From assembly GCA_947497175.1 (NCBI GenBank), contig CANMFM010000003.1, positions 124,001 to 188,000 on the forward strand: a stretch of DNA of 64,000 bases, in the 5' to 3' direction. The position numbers were made by a program, and so were the translations under genes. Of the stretch, positions 45,201-53,392 are shown one piece after another. Each line of letters begins with the position of its first letter. The stretch's first letter is position 1. Source of the stretch: an uncultured Aquimarina sp. (GTDB lineage Bacteria; Bacteroidota; Bacteroidia; Flavobacteriales; Flavobacteriaceae). Below the pieces are notes generated by a model, which made no database searches, was not told the DNA's origin, and worked only from the letters and a program-made list of their open reading frames with translations.

Positions 45201-47429
45201 TTTTTCATCTAACCTAGAAACAATATTAGCTCCATTAATAGGTATTACTACTACTTTTACATCTTCAACTTTATTGGATCCTAAATGTGCTAAATTCAAT
45301 TTTCCAGCTACAGTATATTTACCTGAGTCATTCTTAGGTTTAACAGTCGCGAGAATTTCCTCGATTGCGTAATCAAAACTTTTCTTTAGTGATAAAACTG
45401 CTTCATCTCCATCCCAGTCTACATTAACTTTTTTCCCTTTTTTAGTCTTAAAAACAATATTTTCTGTACTTATTTCTGGATCTGTTATTTTAATTTTAGC
45501 TTTCACAAAATCTTCTCCATTGCTGTTAGAAATAGCCTTATAAGGTACCATATACTCCTCTCCGTTGGAAAATTGTAACTTTTCATATTTTTCTACCAGA
45601 CCAGAAGGATATCCATCTGATACTATATCATAGCTATAAAATCCAGAGGTTTCGAAATCTACTCGTACTCCTTTAGCAGTTAATTCTTCTACATCTCCAT
45701 CTATAATTCCCAAAGTATTTTCTTCATTCGCCGATCCTCCTTCGGCAATTTCTACTTGTTGAATTTCACCGTCCTCTCCTACTGCCCAACCCTGACCACT
45801 ACTATCTCTTATGATCATATCATCGCCAACCGAAACCACTCCTTCTTCTCCATTTGTCCCCGTTACCACAAAAACACTTACCCCATCTCGTTCTTCAATA
45901 CGAATATCTTCGATCTCATAACCTACATCTGCAAAAGTGATCTCTCCCTGATCACCTCTAATAATCTCAATAAAATCTAAATTAATATCCTGCGTCATTT
46001 CTGCACCTTCTCCAAAAGTAGGATCATATAGGGTTATAATTTCTCCTTCAGCCAATTGAAAATCACTATTCACAAAAATCCTATCAAATTTTACAGCAAA
46101 TCTAGCAAACTCCAAATATGGTATACTTACAAATCCGCGACCTGTAACCCATCCTTCGGATTCACTTTCTAGATCTGTAATGGTAACTACAAAATCACCT
46201 GCCGTAATTCTATCTCCGACAAAAATATGGTTATAAGGTTCTCTGTTGGTAATAGAGATTGCATCTGGTACGATTCCGCAATTATAATTAGCCGTCTCAT
46301 CTTCTGCAGAATCGGTAGTAATAAGTTGTACATCGGTATATGGGCTATATTGATATTTACATTTTGCCTTAAGCTTAAACTCATAAGTTGTACTAGGTTT
46401 CAGATCCCAAACTGTCGCCCATGAACTATTGGTTTTCATAGTAAACCATTGCGCACCGGGTTTGTCAGTTTCACGATATGCTATGGTATACTCAGTATAT
46501 ACAGCAGGATTCTCATCCCAAAAAACATTAATCTTTGAAATACCTTTGGTCTCGGCATAAACATTTTGTGGTGGATCACAAGGTTCTGTTCTTGAAAACC
46601 AAAAAATTTCACTTTTTCCTTCATTTCTAAACATCCCTACCTCTTCTGCACCCTGCAAAGCTTTTGCTCTTACCTGCCATGCATATCTCTTATCAGGAAG
46701 TAACAATGGGTCACTAGGACCATATACATATGAATTGGCTCTTGTCGTTATTTGGAACACCGGAGGAGAAGACAAAAAAACTGTTTGAGGGTCGACTGTA
46801 TCATCCCATATTTCAACAATACTTAACTCATATTCTACATTACTTACATTGATTTGCCTAGGAGTCCACTGAAACACAATATTATCTACTAGCTGAGGTA
46901 GCAGATTTTCTTTGTTAAGCGGAAGATTTAAGAGAGGTGGTTCATTTCTATAGATATAAGTAGTTGCGCAACTTCTCTCGGATAATCTATTCCCGGTCAC
47001 AAAATCAAAAATTTCGAAACAAAACTGGTAACTTCCCTCTGGTATTACTTTCCCATATGTATTTGGGTTAATTCCTCTTAGGTTCTGCAACTCGAAGTAT
47101 GGTGCTAATTCGGCATTGGTTAACTCCAAAAGTGTTCCTCCACTAATAAATAAAGTAGGAGCTCCTGAAACAAATTGTGTACTTTGAAAGTTAATCCCGT
47201 TACCCTGAAAAGAAACCCTTAAGCTGATTTGCCGGTCATTCACAGTGATATCATTAAGTAATAATTGAACTCTTAATGGGCTATTTATTGTGCCAGCATC
47301 TGCATAACTATAAAAATTAACCGGTGCCGGTGGATTTACTCGTGGTATAACGTTTATGGGAAAACGTTGTGCGTTTATTTTAAAGATTACAAAAAGTAAT
47401 AAACAAATAACAGATAATAGTCTTTTCAT
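42246..47429 (-). CDS. giant TANFOR/FN3 protein with a metzincin-like zinc peptidase domain
   Basis: 1727 residues. Signal peptide to about residue 20, a TANFOR-like domain (about 25-175, with LRVQLLLNDITVNDRQISLRVSFQG and IPEGSYQFCFEIFDFVTGN), two FN3-like domains (about 190-385), beta-rich middle, then a peptidase-like part: HELGHGIFGLEH at 850-861 is the H-E-x-x-H-x-x-x-x-x-x-H zinc site and NLLMDYGGG (M877) a Met-turn. The last 500 residues are mostly helical and end in IDILQQGDEVGFRKND. There is no sorting domain. The beta-barrel gene upstream is 3 bp away. The tail looks like a delivered or variable domain, but toxicity is not shown. Confidence 0.8.
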   Translation of the reverse strand: MKRLLSVICLLLFVIFKINAQRFPINVIPRVNPPAPVNFYSYADAGTINSPLRVQLLLNDITVNDRQISLRVSFQGNGINFQSTQFVSGAPTLFISGGTLLELTNAELAPYFELQNLRGINPNTYGKVIPEGSYQFCFEIFDFVTGNRLSERSCATTYIYRNEPPLLNLPLNKENLLPQLVDNIVFQWTPRQINVSNVEYELSIVEIWDDTVDPQTVFLSSPPVFQITTRANSYVYGPSDPLLLPDKRYAWQVRAKALQGAEEVGMFRNEGKSEIFWFSRTEPCDPPQNVYAETKGISKINVFWDENPAVYTEYTIAYRETDKPGAQWFTMKTNSSWATVWDLKPSTTYEFKLKAKCKYQYSPYTDVQLITTDSAEDETANYNCGIVPDAISITNREPYNHIFVGDRITAGDFVVTITDLESESEGWVTGRGFVSIPYLEFARFAVKFDRIFVNSDFQLAEGEIITLYDPTFGEGAEMTQDINLDFIEIIRGDQGEITFADVGYEIEDIRIEERDGVSVFVVTGTNGEEGVVSVGDDMIIRDSSGQGWAVGEDGEIQQVEIAEGGSANEENTLGIIDGDVEELTAKGVRVDFETSGFYSYDIVSDGYPSGLVEKYEKLQFSNGEEYMVPYKAISNSNGEDFVKAKIKITDPEISTENIVFKTKKGKKVNVDWDGDEAVLSLKKSFDYAIEEILATVKPKNDSGKYTVAGKLNLAHLGSNKVEDVKVVVIPINGANIVSRLDEKINDIYNKAGVNFDIEIANTVQIPQADWDFDENGMLDVGDSSILSYYTDEENAVSSYVKNQINYQSDVYYIFVINFPLSEASLSGFMPLKKQYGFVFGTTNQARTIAHELGHGIFGLEHPFAKYDSPQGATNLLMDYGGGTHLNHLDWKKMHAPGLQLYLFQGDEDGANNNIVKNKTEKLKKALEHLKKRYEGKRDELVWRSLLTEKAGQGTFAVDKFISLVGKYNITVEETKLKFELKNQPSAVDQKISVSPGDEYFEIKERSILKEVYYELTIKTDKDDFVFKFDHHDDLEAFSNYFKIDRDQIHEAPYASNYSIKIIDYLNEKYFPEGGITIGIDCDKIDTYFSEIPSDYLSYIHDQDFLSNEKLWSAFSSLLSCSVNDKGVSEEDAVITIMEALGKRTPDVFLSKLKSETIDNQIAFRKLYSRLDNWGGEDNFTKAINILYDVWKKSGLASNSVRDIPYESNKVLGFYVSDYDVTFEGDTAIKLEEEVVTTVQDANEYSGIRVIREKVDLGTYDIYYPIKLLKYENIVDPGFSIKSVEIPMFILKAIAENYSTSNTDRGTNFAFEAALTVSGVGNITKLRHITKLGKLDDLVQTLQGADAIVSSINLILKYSTVCDVPKGNQAGQQNASVAKTFCDKLGFFGDAIGLAGGIGGLAQRAAIKRNANDLRQEIEDNPQLITNESARDDIVGYLKKIAKDIDPNEINLEDLKRLVHNVSDQTLLDFETTKLALSTVEFLLKYSEGCDADETCKAVKFYLDVIQKGIKAGDLSIKIKKGTEDFLKKIEEDPDAFDNPTKRAEIVREMEVVIGNRTSSLDKILRDARYVSIKNMFDHASPSRRVDLREAWRVLESFEQIRVVNNGKNLSILADAASRFTYNGNVKFEGLKSLLVDGSRASKQKLIDGLEQVNQIFDSNLPIKFSGIKAGDVKVIITIDGKSQEVARITNQGEFLKKKFLENGNVVGNYDGIDILQQGDEVGFRKND

Positions 47430-47432
47430 AGG

Positions 47433-49955
47433 CTATAGTTTATTGACGTATTTCAGTTCAAATTTATCCGGGTCAGTATATTTAATAGACTCCTTTAAAT
47501 AAAATTCAATTATTCGAGTTATCATGTATAGTCTAATCTTTAGATCAGATACATCTCGGTCTTTCATTTTAAATATATTATCTTTTTCAAGCTCCATAAT
47601 CACTGATAAAAGCTTATCTGGGTTTTCTACAGATTTTATGGTCCTATAACTACTTATAATAGGCAACATCCATCGATGTCCAATCAACCTGGCTAATGCT
47701 TTATCACGTTTATCCAGCTGGTTTGTATACTCATCTTGTAAGCTCTTACCTCTTTTGTCCCTTTCTTCTTCGCTCAATTCGTATAACTCATTATTATCTG
47801 CCGCTACCTTGGCCTTTACAAATTCAGATTCGAATGCATAATCTAAACGATACATATCCTTTCTAAGCTCGGTAAGTACACTAAATATCAACTGGTTGTA
47901 CCCTTTTAGAAAATCTTCATAGCTATAAAGTTCCCGCAAAAACTCTATTGCTTTTTCTTTATACAGTTTAGTGTCTTTTTGATCAGAAACAATACCCCTT
48001 AGCATAGTAAGCTCACCCTTCTTATAACCCGGTATAAAATCAAAATGAGGATGACCTTGTAAGGCTTCCAATTGGATATCAATTTGAGACATAGTACCAG
48101 AATACAAGGAGTCTCTATATCTGAAATCAAGTAATACCTCCCGTTGCTTTTTGCTCCTATCTTTTTTGGTATTGGATTTCTTTTTACTTTCTTTATCCCG
48201 TTCATGTCGTTTGGGAAACCTAATATCAGGCTTGAACTTATCAAAAATATACTTGTAGCCAAAAGTAACCGTGAAATCTTGATTGGAAGTAGTTGTAGAA
48301 TTTCTAAACTGTGATAAAATATTAAGGCTAAAATTGTGTCTTTTCTGGTACGTATAATTTCCTCCTAACCTTATATTTGTAACATCTCCTTGTTTTTCTC
48401 CTTCAACATTTGTTTGATTATAGCTTATTGACCCAGTTGTTCGAAATTTCTTATCAAAAAAGTGTTTGTTTGCAGATATTACAGGCCCATAAGTCAAACT
48501 GTTTTCTGATCCAATAGTACTATAACTAACGTTAAGTGAACCTGAAATATTAAGATTCATTGATGGATACCCAATGGTATATGAAGAATTGGCATTGTAA
48601 AAATTAGAATCTCCGTTTTCGGTAATTTTACCGTTTTGTTTATTGATTGCACCCTGGTATGAAAAAGCCAAATTCAAATTTTCCTTTTTTGATTTTTTAT
48701 CTTGTATGATAAAATTGGCGTTTAAATTGGCATTTTGAGTAATTTGTTGAAAGTTTAATGTATCTAAATTATCCGGTTGTGAAACCTCGTTAATAAGATC
48801 AAATTGATTTTTGATATTAGTAAACGATTGAAAGTTTGAATATCCCCCTGAAAATATAACCTTATCTGATGCATTATAATTTACTGTAAATGCACTCACA
48901 ACTCTTTGTAGTTGTGAACTTTTGGTGTTATCGAGATCGTCTTTTTGAAGCCCTCCGTTTATCGCAATACTAACTTTATTATTAAACAAATTCTGTGTCG
49001 CATTTAACGTGATATTCTCTAGATCGTTATTAAAAAAATAAGCCCCAAGTGTTCTATAATCGGGATCAATACGTTCATACGCCACCCCAACGTTTCCCTG
49101 CCCCACCTGATAACTAAAATTTGCGTTGTAAGCTTTAAATTTTTGAGTAGTTTCATTAGTTGTTATAAACCCTGACAACAATGAAGTTGTTGCTTGTGCT
49201 CCATCAGCATTTATGTTATCTGTAATTAACGAAGAGGCATACTCTACTTTTACATCACCTTTATTAAATACTTTAATACTTCCCTCTACACTAGCGACAA
49301 TATTTTCCTTAGGAAACAACTCTGCTTCCAAGGGTACAGGGTTTTTAATAGAATTTTTAACATCATTTGCCCTAAACACTATTCCTCCTAAAGAAAATTT
49401 ATCATTTCCGTAACTTGCTTTAATCCCAAATCCAATTCTTTTATGCGCGGGTTGAGATTGAGGATCTTCCTCATTATATTCAGACTCCTTTAATAGTCTT
49501 CCATACATTGCGCTAATTTTAAATCCAGTTTTTTGGGGGGTTAGGTCAAAACCAAAGCCTGTAAATTGATGGCCACTTAAAGTGTAAGGAGAAAATGTCA
49601 TACTAACATCACCTATATGAGTAGTAACCCATTTATAAGAAGGATGAATACTCAACCTATTAAATGAAAAAGGATTATTACCCTTAAACTTTTGATTAGA
49701 ATAGGAAAAAGAAAAAGGAATATTGTAGATACCGCTTATGTTCACATTAATATTTCCATTAACAAAATAAGTAAAAGGTTCACGATTCGAGCTTCCATCA
49801 TAAAAAATTGAATTAGCAGAAATCCCCCCTGTAAGCTTGAAAAGCTTAGCTTTTCCAATTTGGCTTAAATCCTGGCCAAAGCTTACAGTAAAACACCACA
49901 TGAAGAAAACAATGGCTAATCTTTGCAGATTATTTTTTTTTTTCAAGGTGTTCAT
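47433..49955 (-). CDS. large outer-membrane beta-barrel protein with helical C-terminal domain
   Basis: About 840 residues from ATG 49953-49955 (GTG 49965-49967 is an alternative). Signal peptide to about residue 28 (ends SFGQ). Residues 40-590 are alternating amphipathic strands typical of a big barrel (FTYFVNGNINVNISGIYNIP, KRIGFGIKASYGNDKFSLGG, MNLNISGSLNVSYSTIG). A very basic linker (KESKKKSNTKKDRSKKQ) then leads to about 220 helical, soluble residues, an unusual addition to a porin. With a GTG/ATG start after a dyad promoter and the 1727-aa gene following at 3 bp, it is probably the export or anchor partner of that protein. The family is not recognised. Confidence 0.72.
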   Translation of the reverse strand: MNTLKKKNNLQRLAIVFFMWCFTVSFGQDLSQIGKAKLFKLTGGISANSIFYDGSSNREPFTYFVNGNINVNISGIYNIPFSFSYSNQKFKGNNPFSFNRLSIHPSYKWVTTHIGDVSMTFSPYTLSGHQFTGFGFDLTPQKTGFKISAMYGRLLKESEYNEEDPQSQPAHKRIGFGIKASYGNDKFSLGGIVFRANDVKNSIKNPVPLEAELFPKENIVASVEGSIKVFNKGDVKVEYASSLITDNINADGAQATTSLLSGFITTNETTQKFKAYNANFSYQVGQGNVGVAYERIDPDYRTLGAYFFNNDLENITLNATQNLFNNKVSIAINGGLQKDDLDNTKSSQLQRVVSAFTVNYNASDKVIFSGGYSNFQSFTNIKNQFDLINEVSQPDNLDTLNFQQITQNANLNANFIIQDKKSKKENLNLAFSYQGAINKQNGKITENGDSNFYNANSSYTIGYPSMNLNISGSLNVSYSTIGSENSLTYGPVISANKHFFDKKFRTTGSISYNQTNVEGEKQGDVTNIRLGGNYTYQKRHNFSLNILSQFRNSTTTSNQDFTVTFGYKYIFDKFKPDIRFPKRHERDKESKKKSNTKKDRSKKQREVLLDFRYRDSLYSGTMSQIDIQLEALQGHPHFDFIPGYKKGELTMLRGIVSDQKDTKLYKEKAIEFLRELYSYEDFLKGYNQLIFSVLTELRKDMYRLDYAFESEFVKAKVAADNNELYELSEEERDKRGKSLQDEYTNQLDKRDKALARLIGHRWMLPIISSYRTIKSVENPDKLLSVIMELEKDNIFKMKDRDVSDLKIRLYMITRIIEFYLKESIKYTDPDKFELKYVNKL

Positions 49956-50041
49956 AAAACCTTCCACGCTTAAAATATATTTTCAATTTCATCCAGTAAT
50001 AAAAACAACATTAGCCACTTTATAAACTGGATTTTGCTAAG

Positions 50042-50086
50042 CGAAATTAACTTTAACTATAAAGATATAAATCACGGTTTTCAGGG
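50042..50086 (-). promoter_or_regulatory. dyad promoter e: CCCTG-AAAA-CCGTG, 23 nt, TAATTTCG
   Basis: Dyad 50073-50086 (one base off the other four), spacer 50050-50072 of 23 nt, -7-like box TAATTTCG at 50042-50049 (one base off TANNTTTG), 87 nt before the ATG of the beta-barrel gene. It is the weakest of the five by sequence but has the identical geometry. Confidence 0.6.
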
Positions 50087-50336
50087 TTTTTTGAGTTAGT
50101 GTTTACTAAAAATCGCACACCTGCTAAATATTGGTTGTAGAAATGGTAATTGCAACCAAAACTTTCATATACACATCTTTAAATCTCCTAAGATTATAAT
50201 TTACGCTTAGACCGATTTGTAATAGTCTTCTAATTATGATGATTTACTAACAAGAGTATTTGGATTAGGTTCAGTGCTTGATGAGTTTTTTTAAAGAAAA
50301 CAACAGACGACATCATAATCTTTCTAGTTTTAAGTT

Positions 50337-50831
50337 TTATCTAATCATTACTCTATCTCCTCTCTTAGCCTTCCTAACTCGTTCTGAATACCCCCTAAAG
50401 AAAAATGGGATATTATTTTCTCTCCCGTAAAGTAACCGACCTTTTACTTTATTATGGACATCTATAGAAACTTCAAATCTTGGCAACCCTGTCACGAGCA
50501 ACACCCTATTTTCTTCTGTGATAAAGTATTTACCGCCATAATTTCGCCTGGCCACTTCAAAAATATAAGATGCCGTGTGATTTACGACTAATTCCTTTTC
50601 ATGATTTTCCATATCAGGATAAGATTCAGAGAGTATTTCCAATATGCCTTCTAGAAACTTTAAACTGCTTTCAGAAAAATCAAGCCCTTCTCCGAACGCT
50701 TCTTTAAATCGATCTACGCAACCCTCTGCTTCATTTGAAGTTTTTTGTGTAAGCTCATCTAGGACCGGTTCTTTTTCTATTTCCTTGTTCCTATTAAATA
50801 ATTTCATTTTTTTCCAATTAAACAATCCCAT
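50337..50831 (-). CDS. small cytosolic protein, DUF3806-like
   Basis: 164 residues with no signal or membrane segment. The pattern GEGLDFSESSLKFLEGILEIL ... LVVNHTASYIFEVARRNYGGKYF resembles DUF3806-type proteins (L-D-x-S-x-x-S-L ... Y-x-x-E-V-x-R-R-x-x-G-G), from memory. It sits alone between the giant-protein operon and the 676-aa T9SS gene, on the same strand. A role as an immunity or chaperone-like partner of a neighbouring exported protein is possible but unproven; an inverted repeat TCACAC-TC-GTGTGA (50878-50891) lies upstream. Confidence 0.5.
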   Translation of the reverse strand: MGLFNWKKMKLFNRNKEIEKEPVLDELTQKTSNEAEGCVDRFKEAFGEGLDFSESSLKFLEGILEILSESYPDMENHEKELVVNHTASYIFEVARRNYGGKYFITEENRVLLVTGLPRFEVSIDVHNKVKGRLLYGRENNIPFFFRGYSERVRKAKRGDRVMIR

Positions 50832-50944
50832 ATTTTTCTATTTCCCTATTTTTTTTATCAGAAAAACTTATAACGATTCACACTCGTGTGATCCATTTTC
50901 ATTTTTCCACGAATCCAATAATTAAATTAGTGTCAGATTTTTTT

Positions 50945-52975
50945 TTAATTGTTAGTAATTCCAAATTTTCCGTAATACACATCTTTATCCATGTTTACTT
51001 TGTATATAAAAATACCCGAACTTATTATTCCTTTTTCAACCCATTGCACTTCGAGGTTATTTCCAGATGATATTTTTTCCAATATCAAGGCTCCAGTCAA
51101 CGAATATACCCTAACAGATAAATTGGCATAATTAGTGACCGTAGAAATAGAAAGTCCACCATTTGTCACCACTATTCTAGTTTCTGGTCCTTCACTTATT
51201 GGTGGTGGTAAATCATCACCATCATCACCATCATCTCCATCATCTCCAGGCACTTCGGAAGAATTAGAGTCATCAGGAAGTTTGCCTAAGCCCTCACACG
51301 GATAACTTGCATTATTCGGGTCGGCACAAGGTCTCAGTTCATCCCAATATTTAACTACCAAAGAAGGAATCCTATTAAAGTTTATTTTTCTACCGTGAAG
51401 CTCTGGCATTCTTCCATCGGTATTAGGATCTCCATTATGGGCAATAAAAGTGGTAAGGTCGTCCGGATTTGGGCCCCAAGTACTCATGTAAGAATTACAA
51501 TTTGTAATTCCAGTAGAGTATAGCCTAAAGGGAGCACAATTTTCGTTTTCCTGATTATCGTAGGGAGCACATGGGTCTGGCTTGGTCCATAGTCCTCCAT
51601 CAAAATTATCTATTCCGTAGCCCGTATAGATTCTATCTGCAAATTGTAGCATTTCAAAATCATTCGATGCATATTTGTACCAAGGCATTAATTGCTGCAT
51701 AAATGCGTACCCTACATACAAACCTCCAACGACTGTTAAGTAATTTCGATCCCTTGTCTGCGAAGGATCAGGATGAATACCACCAGCAGGACCATCTATA
51801 TACTCGTAAGGATCTCCCAATGTACCATTACCATCAACCCGCGGATACAACCTAGAAAAGTACCAGTGAACATTGTTAAAACCTTTAAAATCTCCCCAAA
51901 TAGCCATACCCGTTTTGCCCATACGTATTTGGGAATCCTCCTGAAAAAACCTCTTATTCAATAAATTTTCATCTTGAGACATCCCTCTAACATCTTCCAA
52001 AATTTCAACATCATTATATATAGCCGCAAAAAAAACAATCAATGGTTTTTTGCCTAAATGCTGTCCTGCACCAGAACTAAAGGGAACTCCCATTTTATAA
52101 ACAGCATAATTATCAATCCCTTTTTGAATTAAAGAATATACTGCAGGTTTTTTTTCTTCGTTAGTTTCTAATCCAAAAACCTTTGTAATATCTTCAAGAA
52201 AGCGCAACATTTGATCTGAAGCATACGGAGGTTGTGCTTCATGAGGAATCATAGCTCGATGAAACTCTCCTAAACCTTGATGATATAGCTCAACCTCTGG
52301 AGCTAGCCATCGTTCAAAACCTAATGTACCACCAATCAAGCCATTATTTCCATCTGATACCTGAGATAACCTGGGTAGCCTATCCATCATTACCTTATCC
52401 GTCGTAAATAAAGGTTTCCAATCCCCATGAAAAGGCGGACGAAACGTATTGCTGCCGTGATTGGGAGGTGCTTCAGCAAGAATTGTTAAAACGGTTGAAG
52501 TTTTGACGCATCCGCGTTCTATAGCAGCAGTTCCACAACCCTGATTCATAGCCGCTATTTTTAGTATCGACTCATTTGGACTTGCTTCATAGGGTAACTG
52601 ATTCATGATGTTAAGTGAAGCATTATAATGGTTATATGTATTAAGAAAACCTTGTTGTTGATCTTCAAAAGGAAGTAATTCATTGAATTGGTCTCTTAGT
52701 AAGTCTGGATTCACCATAGCACCATTAAACTCTCCTTCTGGGCTAATATTTGTTATTCGAACATTTCCACCCACGGTGTTGGGTATAACCCAATAGTCCC
52801 CATTAACAAACTGCCCATATTGACAAGGTCCACCATTACATGACACAGCGAAAGAAAAAGTTACATTATCCCTAACAATTGTGATCACATTAGTTCTCTG
52901 CGCTTGCCCTAATAAGATAAAACTATTGATGAATGCTATTAATAAAATGGAAACATTGATAATTTTTCTAAACAT
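50945..52975 (-). CDS. T9SS cargo protein of unknown activity (676 aa)
   Basis: Signal peptide (cleaved near LLGQAQ), a large body of about 540 residues rich in aromatic residues, Pro, Gly and Asn (e.g. WKYASNDFEMLQFADRIY-like helical parts, PPFHGDWKPLF, HWYFSRLYPRVDGNGTLGDP), an Asp-Gly-rich linker DDGDDGDDGDDLPPP, and a type A sorting domain (NLSVRVYSLTGALILEKISS ... GIFIYKVNMDKDVYYGKFGI). It is therefore exported to the surface or medium. The body has several Cys (CNGGPC, CAPYD, CAPF) and could be an enzyme, but I recognise no family. Its promoter is a member of the dyad group. Confidence 0.75.
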   Translation of the reverse strand: MFRKIINVSILLIAFINSFILLGQAQRTNVITIVRDNVTFSFAVSCNGGPCQYGQFVNGDYWVIPNTVGGNVRITNISPEGEFNGAMVNPDLLRDQFNELLPFEDQQQGFLNTYNHYNASLNIMNQLPYEASPNESILKIAAMNQGCGTAAIERGCVKTSTVLTILAEAPPNHGSNTFRPPFHGDWKPLFTTDKVMMDRLPRLSQVSDGNNGLIGGTLGFERWLAPEVELYHQGLGEFHRAMIPHEAQPPYASDQMLRFLEDITKVFGLETNEEKKPAVYSLIQKGIDNYAVYKMGVPFSSGAGQHLGKKPLIVFFAAIYNDVEILEDVRGMSQDENLLNKRFFQEDSQIRMGKTGMAIWGDFKGFNNVHWYFSRLYPRVDGNGTLGDPYEYIDGPAGGIHPDPSQTRDRNYLTVVGGLYVGYAFMQQLMPWYKYASNDFEMLQFADRIYTGYGIDNFDGGLWTKPDPCAPYDNQENENCAPFRLYSTGITNCNSYMSTWGPNPDDLTTFIAHNGDPNTDGRMPELHGRKINFNRIPSLVVKYWDELRPCADPNNASYPCEGLGKLPDDSNSSEVPGDDGDDGDDGDDLPPPISEGPETRIVVTNGGLSISTVTNYANLSVRVYSLTGALILEKISSGNNLEVQWVEKGIISSGIFIYKVNMDKDVYYGKFGITNN
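51212..51247 (-). repeat. four tandem 9-bp units coding the Asp-Gly-Asp linker
   Basis: On the + strand ATCATCACC twice and ATCATCTCC twice. Slippage by one unit keeps the frame, changing only linker length between the body and the sorting domain. Confidence 0.8.
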
Positions 52976-53001
52976 GATGATGGGATATTAAAATTAAAAA
53001 A

Positions 53002-53046
53002 CAAACTTATTAATCACTTGCTTATGATAGTACACTGTTTTCAGTG
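53002..53046 (-). promoter_or_regulatory. dyad promoter b: CACTG-AAAA-CAGTG, 23 nt, TAAGTTTG
   Basis: Perfect dyad 53033-53046, spacer 53010-53032 of 23 nt, exact TANNTTTG box at 53002-53009, 27 nt before the ATG of the 676-aa T9SS gene. No TTTG -33 box; the dyad takes that place. Confidence 0.75.
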
Positions 53047-53335
53047 AAATAGACATACAGGAGTATACACTACATACCTTACAAAAATCTTAATTATAAC
53101 GATATTCTAGTTTTCTATGTAAAACTCAGTTTATTTAAATTCAAGACCACACTCTAAGGAAAAACAGCACGTATTTTCATTCCTTTTATTATTTAACCGT
53201 TGAAATTGTATAATTAGTTATGATACCTTTTGCATCATGATTTATATCTTTTTCATGATACCTAACTTAAAGCTTCTATTTTTTAAGTTACAATATATAA
53301 TACGACGCATGTAATATAATTTTGGTGTAAAAAAA
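53047..53335. other. gene-free stretch upstream of dyad promoter b
   Basis: A/T-rich. The only structure seen is an 8-bp direct repeat ATGATACC (53221-53228 and 53257-53264). No gene or RNA can be supported. Confidence 0.3.
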
Positions 53336-53367
53336 ACTTGGAGACAACATCACAATTATCCCCAAGT
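53336..53367 (-). terminator. terminator of the AhpD-like gene
   Basis: Arms ACTTGG / CCAAGT (extended by one more pair after a mismatch) enclosing about 20 nt, followed on the minus strand by a run of eight T; 25 bp after the stop. Confidence 0.5.
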
Positions 53368-53392
53368 CTTGGATGAAAGTCTTTTGTTATTT

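Noticed and set aside
42246-47429. Calling the 1727-aa protein a polymorphic toxin
   Set aside because: No known toxin fold recognised and no small immunity gene follows directly; kept as a hypothesis only.
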